From positions 62,001-126,000 of the forward strand of contig MSJI02000006.1 in the NCBI GenBank assembly GCA_001931905.2: a stretch of DNA of 64,000 nt. The letters are read 5' to 3'. The position numbers and the translations under genes are program-made. Positions 1 to 9,342 of this stretch are shown here, piece by piece. A model generated the notes under the pieces. It made no database searches, had not been told where the DNA came from, and saw only the letters and a program-made list of their open reading frames with translations. This DNA is from Cladosporium sp. IMV 00045 (taxonomy: Eukaryota > Ascomycota > Dothideomycetes > Cladosporiales > Cladosporiaceae). The stretch's first letter is position 1, and each line of letters opens with the position of its first letter.

Positions 1-1151
1 CCTCGAGTATCTCGAGCTCCGCCCAGACGACTATTCCTCCCTCCACATCCGAAGACCCTGTATCCTCTTCCATCGCCTCCTCAGTATCTTCCGAGGTCAT
101 CTCCGACGCCTCAACAAGCGAACCTCCTTCTACCACTGATTTCGCCGAGACCGAAACATCCACCGCTCCATCCGCGGACCCAACAACCCAGCTTGTCACT
201 TCTGTCATCACAGAATCACCTACGACTGGCGGAGATGGTGCCGAAAGTACTGGACCCGTCACAGTTGTCGTAACATTGCCTGCATCCAGCACACCCGCGC
301 CAGAACCCACAACCGAGGCTAGCTCATCGACAAACTCAGCAGACGCCGCCGCGGCATCTTCATCAGCTGCATCGCTCGCCGAGAGTGACAGCAACGGTGG
401 CAATGGCGGTGGAGGTGGCGGCCTGGACACGGGTGCGAAGACCGCAATCGCTGTTGTCATTCCCGTGGTCGGTATTGCCCTCATAGTATTGGCAGCTCTA
501 TTCTTCTGGAGGAAGCGCAAGGCGAAGAAGGCAGCGGAGGAGCAGCGACGAAAGGAGGTGGAGGACTACGGCTTCAACCCGAACAACGACCCTACTCTCC
601 CTGCAGTGGCGTCCGATGCTGGTGGCCCTGAAATGACCGAAGACCGAAGCTCTGGCTACCGCGGATGGGGCGCTGCGGCTGGTTCGAACCGCAAGGCGTC
701 TACTACTCTCTCTGGCGGCCACACGTACGGTCAAACCTCAGAATCGGGTAGCAACCCTTTCACCGGCTCTTCGCCCAGCAACACCACCGACCCACCAAAC
801 ATGCGCGACACCATGTCCAGCGACGAGTTGGGCGCGTTGGGAGCCGCACCTGTCGCCGGAACTGCAGCCGCGGCTGGTAACATGCGCCGCGGTCCTTCAA
901 ACGCATCTTCTCGCTACTCCAACGGAGCTCACTCGGAAGGATCCGTCTCTGATGACATGACACGAGGCGGCGCTGGGCCAGCTTATGACTACGGTTATGG
1001 TCAGGCGGGTCCTTACGGTGATGGATCCTACGGTGGCGCCGCATCAGACATGCCTGTGGTGCGCGACGTGAGCGCTAGAAGAAACACGCGCATTCAGCAG
1101 GCTAGTGGCACGTACCAGCAAGGCAATTCTGGAATTGCCCAGAATTTCTAG
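1..1151 (+). CDS. Ser/Thr-rich single-pass membrane protein, 5' partial
   Basis: The reading frame is open from the window edge (codons in phase with position 3) to the TAG at 1149-1151, so the N-terminus lies outside. The visible part has a Ser/Thr/Pro-rich, probably O-mannosylated extracellular region, a Gly run (GGNGGGGGG) and one hydrophobic helix (about 441-507, AVVIPVVGIALIVLAALFF) followed by a basic stop-transfer stretch (WRKRKAKK). The cytoplasmic tail of about 200 residues is rich in Gly, Ser, Asn and Tyr. This layout is that of fungal Mid2/Wsc-type cell-wall sensors and of many other fungal plasma-membrane proteins. No WSC or other ectodomain is visible because the 5' end is missing, so the specific family stays open. 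No ATG is seen near the visible 5' end in this frame. Confidence 0.7.
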   Translation, partial: SSISSSAQTTIPPSTSEDPVSSSIASSVSSEVISDASTSEPPSTTDFAETETSTAPSADPTTQLVTSVITESPTTGGDGAESTGPVTVVVTLPASSTPAPEPTTEASSSTNSADAAAASSSAASLAESDSNGGNGGGGGGLDTGAKTAIAVVIPVVGIALIVLAALFFWRKRKAKKAAEEQRRKEVEDYGFNPNNDPTLPAVASDAGGPEMTEDRSSGYRGWGAAAGSNRKASTTLSGGHTYGQTSESGSNPFTGSSPSNTTDPPNMRDTMSSDELGALGAAPVAGTAAAAGNMRRGPSNASSRYSNGAHSEGSVSDDMTRGGAGPAYDYGYGQAGPYGDGSYGGAASDMPVVRDVSARRNTRIQQASGTYQQGNSGIAQNF

Positions 1152-2533
1152 TCGGCACACTGCGAATGTCGTTCGTTGCTGTGAGAATGGAGTCTGGATG
1201 ACCGGATTCGCGTGTGTTTTCGCTTTGGTTTTGGATTAACTTGAATGCTGTCCCGCTTCAAGGAGCGTCTTTCGAGCTTCGCAAATTCCTTCGGTTGAGC
1301 CACGCGCCCGTATTTTGTATATTCAGCTGTCCCTCGAAAATTTCGGCCTTCCTACAGTCACCACCCACATCGCGTTATCGCATTTTAAGAAGACGAAAAT
1401 CACGGCCAACCACCCTGCGATCAGGACGTCAGCAAGAACCAAAGTCTCACATGCGGGACCGGATTCGACGGAGGAAGAATAGCACTTCGAGGATTTGAAC
1501 CACGTCTCGGCAAAATTACTGCCGGCACGCAGATAAGTGCGAATTCTGGAGGAATGTCCCTTTTGAGGCGGTGCTTCTGTCGTGGATTGTCGACGAGCTT
1601 TTCTTCTTCACCTTCGTAATCTCTTCAAGCGCGCTTGGGAGACTGACATTGGTGGTGAGAAAGAAGGCTTCGTTTCAGCCAGCAGTCCATTCCTACTCTT
1701 TCGTTTCCTTTTTTCATGTCAAAAGGGGGGAGGGGGGAGTCTTCTTTCACGGACATCATTTCCTTTCTGCGAATACCACCACATGTCTATGCCCCTTTTC
1801 CATTTTCCGGTTTTCTCCTTTGCTCTTTTTAATACTCTTTGACTCATTCACTCTCTTCCACGAGTGGGAGAGTCGGCATTGCTTGCGCTTGCGCGTTGTG
1901 CTCCTTTCTTTCGTTTTTTCTTGGATTGCTTGGGTAGGACGAAAAGGCAGAAGACAGATTGTAATTTTTTGTTTGGTCGAAATGAATTGAATATGAACAT
2001 TGAACCTCTTGAAAACCATGGACATGTTACATACCTGCTCAAGTCCTTGCCTCCATCGAGGTTTGTTATTATTCAGTATGACCATCAATCATGGAAGAGG
2101 TCGAGATAGCGAAAAAGTCTTGTCGGTTATTATCGCTCGACTTTGCTTTCTTCACCCAATGCTTCTAAAATACATTCACAAACCCTCCAAGCATCAACTT
2201 TCCCAAACTATGCTGCATTAAGGATTTCACGATGTCCCTCAAAAGATACTATCGAACATGAACCCATTGGCAACAGCTGTATCTCATTCGTGCTTGCTGT
2301 CTAGTATTGCCGAAGAAAGAATGGCGTAAATATCAACGTAGGAGCTCGCCTCGACTCCGACGTGGGTACTTGGCGACCCCGCTCGTCCTTCAATAATTAG
2401 TATATCTAATCGGCATTCTGACGACAACGACGACTGAATTGGCCATGAAAAAAGGTCACGTAGCAAGTGATTATTTCTGTCTCTGTCTGAGAGCTTGTTT
2501 TCGTGGATCAGGCCAGTAGAAACGACTTCAAGA
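1152..2533. other. Intergenic, no supported gene
   Basis: About 1.4 kb between two plus-strand genes. It holds the 3' flank of the membrane protein and the upstream region of the SDR fusion. It has T-rich tracts, a G-rich run near 1725-1738 and a short tRNA-like relic at 1482-1540. The overlapping short open frames on both strands look like nothing known and have no codon signature. Confidence 0.6.
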
Positions 2534-4426
2534 ATGACTTTCCTAGCCGTCGAAGGATATCACGCCTTTGTCACCGGCGCTCGAGGCGGCATTGGCTCGG
2601 CGATAGTAGAAGAGCTTCTTGGTACATATCCAGCTATTCCAATCGATCTCACGGAAAAATTCAAGACGCAACTGACTGACTGTCGAACAGCGGCGGGCTG
2701 CAAAGTCACAGCCCACGATCTCCTCCCCTTCGATACGCCACCTCAATCCCCCCACATCTTCCACGTCCAAGGCGACATTTCCGACGAAAATTCCATAGCA
2801 TCCAACATCCAGCAAGCCCAACAGCACTTCGGCCCCATCAACATCCTGTGCGCAAACGCAGGAATCACCAACGAATCCGAGCATCCTCCCACTTGGGAAC
2901 TCCCCCTCTCAACATGGGAGAACGTCTACCGCGTGAATTCCCGCGGAACCTTCTTGACGATCAAACACTTCCTGCTCGCCGCGAAAGCCAGCCAGGAAAC
3001 GCTAGGCCACGACCTGGAGAACCTTGCCATCGTCGTGACGGGCAGCGAATGCGGCAAGTTCGGCCAGGCGGGGCACGCAGAATACGCATCTGGCAAAGCC
3101 GGACTGCAGTATGGACTCGTTCCTACTGTGAAGAATGAGATCGTCCGCCTCAATCGCAAAGCGAGGATCAATGCCGTTGCTCCCGGGTGGGTGAACACGG
3201 AACTCATCGGTGATCGTCTGGATGATCCGGAGGAGCTGTATCAAGAAGCGCAGGCGACGGTGTCTTTGGCCAAGATCGCTGAGCCGAAGGATGTGGCGAA
3301 GGCAGTCGCTTTTCTGGCTAGTCATGAGGCTGCGGGCCATATGTCTGGTCAGTGTTTGAGTGTGGACGGTGGGATGGAGGGACGTGTTGTGTGGCGGCCT
3401 GAGGATATTATGGGAAATGCTTCTCAATCATCCATTCAGGCTCGTCAACAGGCCGTCCCGCTACAAATCCCCAGGACTCTCTCTACTAAGAAGCCACCAT
3501 CAACACCCAAAATCAAACTCGCCATCTCCATCGACTTCGACGCCGTCTCCGGCTGGCTCGGCACAGGTGCCCACCCGGACAACACGACCTCAGACTACAG
3601 CGCGGGCTACTTCAGCGCACACGTGGGCGTCCAGCGCCTGCTCAAAGTCTTCACCCGGCTCGGCATCGCGGACAAATTAACCTGGTGCATGCCGGGCCAC
3701 TCGCTGGAGACCTTTCCAGAACAGACAGCCGCGATCGTGGCGTCCGGCGCCGAAATCGCCCTTCACGGCTATGCGCACGAAAGCGCCGGCCAGCTGACGG
3801 CGGAGCAAGAGAGCGACGTTCTGCAGCGGTGCATCGAGCTGGTGACGAAAGCGACAGGCAAGAAACCACGCGGCTACCGCGCGCCGCTGTACCAGCTGAG
3901 CGAACGCACGATCTCGCTGCTGCAAGAGCACGATTTCCTCTGGGACTCTTCGCTGTCGCATCACGATAGCTTGCCGTATTTCCTGCCCTTGAACCCGGCT
4001 CCAGTCAAGCCCATAGATTACCAGCCTTCGGCGAAAGCGGCACATTGGATGCATCCCTCGCCCGATTTCGCGACACAGCCGCGCTCGAATCTCGTGGAGA
4101 TTCCAGCAAACTGGTACGGGGAGGACATGACGCCGTTGCAAGTGTGGCCGCACACGATGAACTCGGGCGGGTACGTGGACGTGCGGGTCGTGGAGCGGAT
4201 GTGGATGGATCGGTTTGAGTGGTTGAGGGAGGAGGCTAGGGAGGAAGGGGAGGAGGGTTTGGTTTTTGGTCTGGTGCTGCATCCGGATACGAGTGGGATG
4301 GCGCATGTGGTGGGGATGGTGAGGAGGTTTTTGACGTGGTTGAAGGGGTTTGGGGAGGAGGTGGAATGGTGTCGGTGTGAGGAGGTGGCGGAGGAGTTTA
4401 GGAGGAGGCAAGGAGGGGGTTCTTGA
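2534..4426 (+). CDS. SDR oxidoreductase fused to NodB-type polysaccharide deacetylase
   Basis: The start is the ATG at 2534; the frame is open further upstream but without ATG. A 69-bp intron at 2622-2690 (GTACAT...CTGAC...CAG, a multiple of three, so it can be read through) interrupts the Rossmann fold; removing it gives EELLAAGCKVTAHDL, the normal SDR beta-2 context. The first 290 or so residues are a classical short-chain dehydrogenase: TGARGGIG nucleotide motif, CANAG, and a catalytic S...YASGK set. After a linker of about 40 residues comes a polysaccharide deacetylase (NodB) domain of the allantoinase/peptidoglycan-deacetylase branch: SIDFDA metal-site Asp, HGYAHE metal-site His pair, GYRAP, and a C-terminal LHPD. 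An in-frame Met in the linker (3414-3416) could in principle start a separate deacetylase, but no stop or promoter separates the halves. Substrate unknown; both active sites look intact. About 607 residues. Confidence 0.85.
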   Translation: MTFLAVEGYHAFVTGARGGIGSAIVEELLGTYPAIPIDLTEKFKTQLTDCRTAAGCKVTAHDLLPFDTPPQSPHIFHVQGDISDENSIASNIQQAQQHFGPINILCANAGITNESEHPPTWELPLSTWENVYRVNSRGTFLTIKHFLLAAKASQETLGHDLENLAIVVTGSECGKFGQAGHAEYASGKAGLQYGLVPTVKNEIVRLNRKARINAVAPGWVNTELIGDRLDDPEELYQEAQATVSLAKIAEPKDVAKAVAFLASHEAAGHMSGQCLSVDGGMEGRVVWRPEDIMGNASQSSIQARQQAVPLQIPRTLSTKKPPSTPKIKLAISIDFDAVSGWLGTGAHPDNTTSDYSAGYFSAHVGVQRLLKVFTRLGIADKLTWCMPGHSLETFPEQTAAIVASGAEIALHGYAHESAGQLTAEQESDVLQRCIELVTKATGKKPRGYRAPLYQLSERTISLLQEHDFLWDSSLSHHDSLPYFLPLNPAPVKPIDYQPSAKAAHWMHPSPDFATQPRSNLVEIPANWYGEDMTPLQVWPHTMNSGGYVDVRVVERMWMDRFEWLREEAREEGEEGLVFGLVLHPDTSGMAHVVGMVRRFLTWLKGFGEEVEWCRCEEVAEEFRRRQGGGS

Positions 4427-4691
4427 GGTTGGGCAGGCGTTGAGATGATGGGATGTTGGGGGGTTCTGGTGTTGGTGGTCGTTGTAGGATGTCTTTTATG
4501 TTTGTTTTTATTTGCTTTTTCTCGTACCTTCAAAGTGTTCATGATCAAAGTCTTGAATCGTTTCTTGTACATTCGCGTTGACACAGATCTGCCCAGTGAT
4601 CACATCCGCTGCCGTCTCGTCGTCAAACCCATAACTCAGATCAGCAGCAAGTGATAGGGAATCCAGCCTTGAAGAAAGTACACCGAGCACC

Positions 4692-5498
4692 TCACACCAA
4701 CATACCAACATAGCTCGCCCTCCCCGTGCCGTTCCTTCTCTTATCAAGCATCGGCCACTGCACCAAACAACGATCCACAACCCGACTCAGCAACTCTCCG
4801 CTCAAACTCATCTTCTTCACCCTGGCCCAAGACTCGACATAAACCGTGCGCATCTTGCCCCTAGTCCCACAACCCTTGAAATTGAAGAATCTCAACGCCA
4901 CAGTCGCAAAAACCAACACCGTCGCCGTCGCCGGCCCGTTGACAAGGACCAAATCGGGAAAATCCCGCCCCTTGCCATCCTCCTGCACCTTCCCGCTCAG
5001 CAGCGCCCAACACGCCATGAAAGTCTGTGCGCACGAGATTGGTGCAGTATACACGCTCTGGTGGATTTTCCTCGCCCTGGGGACCGTCACAATCTCGTAG
5101 CTGCCCGGGCCAGCGTCCGTGGCCCTTTTGACCTTGCCGGCCATGATGGCATCTTGCCCGCCGAGAGAAGACGCCATGTCTTCGAAGTCGCGCGCGCGAG
5201 CGGCGCTGATACTGTCGCCTTCGCTGACGACCCAGGTGCGATGGGAGTAGTCGCGCCAGGTGAGGCGGGAGGATTCGGAGGGTTCGTTGACGGCGCGGTC
5301 GAGCATGCTGAGCATTTCGGCGGTGTGGCCGCCGCTGCCGAGGACGATCAGGAGGTGGGTGGGTTCTTTGGGGTTGCGGCGGCCGTGGCGGATGGGTTTT
5401 GTGCGGGTTGGCGAGAGGATGGTTGCGAGGCGAAGAATGGCGAAGGCTGTTGTGAGGAAGGCCAGGAGAGAGAAGAGGATGAATAGGAGGAGCAGCAT
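4692..5498 (-). CDS. ALG14: UDP-GlcNAc transferase membrane-anchor subunit ALG14
   Basis: 268 residues from the ATG at 5498-5496. The N-terminal hydrophobic segment (residues 1-25) is the ER membrane anchor. It is followed by the Alg14 signature LGSGGHTAEML and the RTWVVSEGDSISA block, and the protein ends in YVGMLV, like the conserved Alg14 C-terminus. In the family, Alg14 recruits soluble Alg13 to the cytosolic face of the ER, and the pair adds the second GlcNAc to dolichol-PP-GlcNAc in N-glycan synthesis. No intron is needed. It converges on the SDR fusion, with 265 bp between the stops. Length and motifs are typical and nothing appears broken. Confidence 0.93.
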   Translation of the reverse strand: MLLLLFILFSLLAFLTTAFAILRLATILSPTRTKPIRHGRRNPKEPTHLLIVLGSGGHTAEMLSMLDRAVNEPSESSRLTWRDYSHRTWVVSEGDSISAARARDFEDMASSLGGQDAIMAGKVKRATDAGPGSYEIVTVPRARKIHQSVYTAPISCAQTFMACWALLSGKVQEDGKGRDFPDLVLVNGPATATVLVFATVALRFFNFKGCGTRGKMRTVYVESWARVKKMSLSGELLSRVVDRCLVQWPMLDKRRNGTGRASYVGMLV

Positions 5499-6757
5499 GG
5501 TTGCTGTGTGTTTCTGGTGTTGGTCGAATCGGTAAGAGAGTGAGCGGCTGAGCGAATGAAGGAAAGAAGGTGGTATCTCTGTGAGAAGAAGAGGTGGTCA
5601 AGGTGGGAGGAACAGAGAGAGCGGTATGTGTGAAGTGGAACAAATGAGACAGCTACCTTGAAATCTCCCCAAGCCGGAGAAGGAGAAGATCTTGCTCTCG
5701 ATCTCTATTCTCCGATGGATCTCGGACGGGCTGAGGCAATTGAGGCTTCGGATTGGGGCCCTATACAACGGTCGTGCATGGAATCCAGCGAGATGTCGCT
5801 GTCTTTTGCATGTGAGCTCGGTGAGGTGATGCAACTGACAGCAAGACTCGGCTTTTGCGGGGCCGATCTGCCGGAGCCAACAAACATCGACATCACCATA
5901 CACCTGGTGGACAGATACAACGTACCTGCAACCTGTGATAAATACATGCTCGTGGCATTGCTGATAGGGCAGTACGTTGAGATACATGCGGTTGTTATTC
6001 CTGTTCTTGATACATCTTCAGACCCGACTTACACCAAATATCTCGACATGCCAATATCCAACTCCTGCCATTGATCAAAAGATTGCTTACAATTGGGACT
6101 CACTTTAGTCGAATACAACGATTTACAACTCAGAAAATCTCCGTACAAAAGGGACCATTCGATCGCAATTTAGGAGGCCCATTACAGCTTCACTGGAAGT
6201 AAAGGCATTGACATTCTCTCAAGTGATCCAAAGTGTTCGAGCTCCAACAAGATTTACCCGATCGCTGCACTCAGATGCCCTACCCTATGTATATATTTCA
6301 TCCAGATATCAATAGCATGGCATTTCTGCAATCACCCAAAAGAAGAAGGAACTCTCCGAGGTATGGGTGCAAATATAATCAACCTTGGTATACCGTGACT
6401 TATTTTATACCGCTGAGATAGCTGCTTCTGAATAGCGTTCATCCGATGATCAAATCACTGTCGCAAGTCAACTGCAAGGCTCACAGAACCTTGAACCTCG
6501 CTGCCTCGCCCAGGATGCATCAGACCAGAACTATGTCCTTTATGCCTGCCTCGCGGCTTCGAGCAGCATCGGCTATAGCATCCTCTGCAAGCCGTATGGC
6601 GCGCTCGGGAATCGAGATCCTGTAGATGTATCTGGTAATTTCCATTGGTAATATGTACAGTGTACTCAACGAGAAGCCCGCTGATGAAACGAACTCGCGT
6701 AAAAGACTATCACGCATTGGACGATCCAACCAAGGCAAATCTGCAATAGATCACACC
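5499..6757. other. Intergenic, no supported gene
   Basis: About 1.26 kb between the start of ALG14 and the 3' end of the AFG1-like gene. It contains the ALG14 upstream region. A 120-residue open frame (ATG near 5715, plus strand) has only a faint DRYNVP-like resemblance to the end of BTB domains and is not called. Nothing else is supported. Confidence 0.55.
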
Positions 6758-8950
6758 TCACCTCTTCTCATTCCCTCTATCCTTCAACCCTTCAGGTCCC
6801 TGCCCCCAAGCACCAGCTTTCTTCCCCCACTTGACCGCGCCCCATACATGGGTCCAGCTGATCTTAGGAGGAGGCTCACGTTCAGTCCTGAAAGGACTCG
6901 CACTGACATCGCCCACGTGTTTGAAACTCCTCTCGTCTCTCGTGAAATCCTCCTTGGCGTCTCCCATGCTCACATCACTTTCTCCATCATGTCCAGCAGC
7001 AGCTGCGTGCGGAAGCTCATTCTCACGACTCGACTTCTCCCACGCCCTCACCTCAGCAGGCAAAGGTCTATGCCACCCGTCCTCGCTGCGAGCCCACCAT
7101 TTGGCGCCGCACATTTCCCACAACCGGCTCTGCGCGCGCTTGTAAGCGAACCGCTCATCCTCGCCGGTGAAAGCACCCGTCTTTGCAAAATTCGGCTTCG
7201 AGTAGCGAGGAGGCTCGTCGGGGTCGATGGGCTTGCGCTCCATTTCTGCGTCGGTGCGGCCGAAAGAGCGACCGAAGGGGTTGCGGTGGGGTTTGTTGGG
7301 CGGGTCGTCTTCGATCGCGTCGGCGTTTAGGATGCCCGCGAGGCGCGCGTGGGTGTAGTCTGGCGTGGCGTCGGGTTCGGAGTAGTTGGGGTTGTCGGAG
7401 AGGATGTTGGGTCGGAAAGGCGCGGTGACGTCTTGGTAGGCTTCGGCGAAGGTTTCGGATTGGATCGCGTCGTTGGTTTGTTCGTCGTCTTGTTTTTCCG
7501 GGAAGAAGATGTCGTCTGGGCCGGCGGCGGCTGTGATGATCAGTTTGCACCGGCATTCGTAGAGGGCGTCGAGGAGGGTGATGAAGCGACGAGCTTCGTT
7601 TTTCATCAGCCATGTCAGGATTGGTACGTCGGTCAAGATGAGCGTGTGGTATGTCGATGCCAAGGAGATGTAGTCGGCAGGGCCGAGGTGGGTTTTGCAC
7701 AGCTCGTCGAAGGTCCAGCAAGTTGTGCCGTTCCATGTTCGAGGTATTGGGATCTGTCGACCGTAGACTTTCATGACCGATGCCTCCCAGGGAATGCCGT
7801 CAAGTTCTCGATGTCCAGTTGCATTGCTCAACACACCTTCAAGCAGACTGCTCGTTTCCTCGGGATTGACGATGTAGTTCGCCGGCGTCGTCAAGACCGA
7901 TGGTTCCTCTGTTAGGACATCTTCATCAACAACCTCTTCAGCCTCGACCCATCCCGCCATTCCAGGACCATGTTGAAGGTCATCATGGCCATCAACCTGC
8001 CACAGCTGAGCATCCTCCCTGACATCCCTCTTCGCCACAGCCCCACTCTCAGCCCGCCTATAATCCTTCGCCCCTTCCATCTCCCAAACCTCACACCTCG
8101 CCTTCAACACATCCAAGAACCCAGCAAACTCCGTCTGGCCCGCAAAGACCCTACCACTCCCTGCACCCTTCCTCCTCAACCCCAGCTGCCACCCCAGCGA
8201 CTCCAACCTCGAAGGCGGAGGCGCAAACTCAATACCCGCAGCCTTCGCCAACTCCTCCGGCATGCGATTCGAAGTGGCAATGAGAACACCACCAAGATGA
8301 AAGAATGAAGTCATCAAATTCGTCATAATCTTACTCGCAGCCCTATCAGGCAACTGGAACTCATCCAGAAAGATAATCGGCGACGTCTGAATGAGATCCC
8401 TCGCCAGCCAGAGCATGGAGTAATCGTCATCTCCCCTGCCCAATTCCTGACTCCGTCTGAGCGCTTCGAGCTTCGCGAACGTCTCCAGCATGAAAGTGTT
8501 GAAGTGCCATCGGCGTTTCTTCGAATTGGGCAGGCAGTCTGCGAAGAGGTCGATGAGCATTGACTTGCCCGTGCCGACTTCGCCGTGCAGCATGAGGCCT
8601 TTGGGGGAGTTCAATTGCATTGCGTTCTCATGGGAGGTCAGTTTGCGTGTGATCGCTAGGCTGTCCTTGTCCTCTTTGCTGCTGGGGAGAAAGGAGCGCC
8701 ACAAGTAGGGCCTCGTCGGTTGGTGGGAGAGAGCATGGTTGCGGTCGCTGATGGCGCGGGTAATCTGGTCGAGACGTCTGCCGTAGTCGACTTCTGGCTC
8801 GTAGTCTTTCAAACGGTCGTAAAGTTTTTGCAGGTGGATGGCGAGGCGATGTTGTGAAGGGTCCCGTGCGATTGCTCTCGTTTGGATCAGGGAGCGGTAT
8901 TTGACGAGTGGGTTTGTGATGGCCAGACCCGTCGCGCCGGCGCTAGACAT
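6758..8950 (-). CDS. AFG1: AFG1/LACE1-family mitochondrial AAA+ ATPase
   Basis: 730 residues from the ATG at 8950-8948. An upstream in-frame ATG at 9088 would add 46 residues, rich in Cys and aromatics, that do not look like a presequence, so the inner start is preferred. The N-terminus after the chosen start is basic and Ser/Thr-containing, fitting mitochondrial import. Walker A is GEVGTGKS, Walker B is IIFLDEFQLPD, and a sensor-like IATSNRMPEEL follows; this is the AFG1/ZapE arrangement. Known members sit at the inner mitochondrial membrane and take part in quality control of respiratory-chain subunits. The protein is longer than usual (about 350-500): there is an acidic insertion after the ATPase core and a low-complexity C-terminal extension of roughly 150 residues ending in Gly/Lys/Trp-rich sequence. 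No intron is required. Confidence 0.9.
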   Translation of the reverse strand: MSSAGATGLAITNPLVKYRSLIQTRAIARDPSQHRLAIHLQKLYDRLKDYEPEVDYGRRLDQITRAISDRNHALSHQPTRPYLWRSFLPSSKEDKDSLAITRKLTSHENAMQLNSPKGLMLHGEVGTGKSMLIDLFADCLPNSKKRRWHFNTFMLETFAKLEALRRSQELGRGDDDYSMLWLARDLIQTSPIIFLDEFQLPDRAASKIMTNLMTSFFHLGGVLIATSNRMPEELAKAAGIEFAPPPSRLESLGWQLGLRRKGAGSGRVFAGQTEFAGFLDVLKARCEVWEMEGAKDYRRAESGAVAKRDVREDAQLWQVDGHDDLQHGPGMAGWVEAEEVVDEDVLTEEPSVLTTPANYIVNPEETSSLLEGVLSNATGHRELDGIPWEASVMKVYGRQIPIPRTWNGTTCWTFDELCKTHLGPADYISLASTYHTLILTDVPILTWLMKNEARRFITLLDALYECRCKLIITAAAGPDDIFFPEKQDDEQTNDAIQSETFAEAYQDVTAPFRPNILSDNPNYSEPDATPDYTHARLAGILNADAIEDDPPNKPHRNPFGRSFGRTDAEMERKPIDPDEPPRYSKPNFAKTGAFTGEDERFAYKRAQSRLWEMCGAKWWARSEDGWHRPLPAEVRAWEKSSRENELPHAAAAGHDGESDVSMGDAKEDFTRDERSFKHVGDVSASPFRTEREPPPKISWTHVWGAVKWGKKAGAWGQGPEGLKDRGNEKR

Positions 8951-9342
8951 GAAGGATGGTTGATTATGCCGACATATAAAAGAATGTAAACGTTTAAAAT
9001 ATAGCGATATAGAAATTGGTATGCAGGTACATGTGTGTACTTCATCCGATGTCGTTATCTGATGGCCGAAGTGAATGAATGTCGTCATACTCTGTTACAC
9101 ACGGACCACAAGTCGGCAAACCACCACATGCAACATCGCCAATGCACTCTACAGAAAGATTCTTTGGGCAAAGCATTGAGTTGTGAAAAGGAGAGACCGA
9201 CTGGAACAAGCTGCACGTCAACTCATCACGAGACATTGAGCCGCCAACCGGGTATCAAATCTATCTCAAAACAGTTGCAGCAACGCGACCTTTCTTAGAT
9301 CCCTCCCTGCCACTGAGAGGAAACAACGACCATTGCACAACC
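8951..9342. other. Intergenic between AFG1-like and SPF45-like genes
   Basis: About 390 bp between the AFG1-like start and the stop of the upstream minus-strand gene. It serves as the AFG1 upstream region and SPF45 3' flank. No further feature seen. Confidence 0.5.

Noticed and set aside
1721..1740. G-rich run as a G-quadruplex regulator
   Set aside because: Two long G runs in a T-rich spacer, not placed near a start codon; too little to support a function.
5658..6074. Plus-strand frame with a BTB-like DRYNVP word
   Set aside because: Only a few residues resemble the end of a BTB domain. The frame overlaps a similar frame on the other strand and lies in the ALG14 upstream region.
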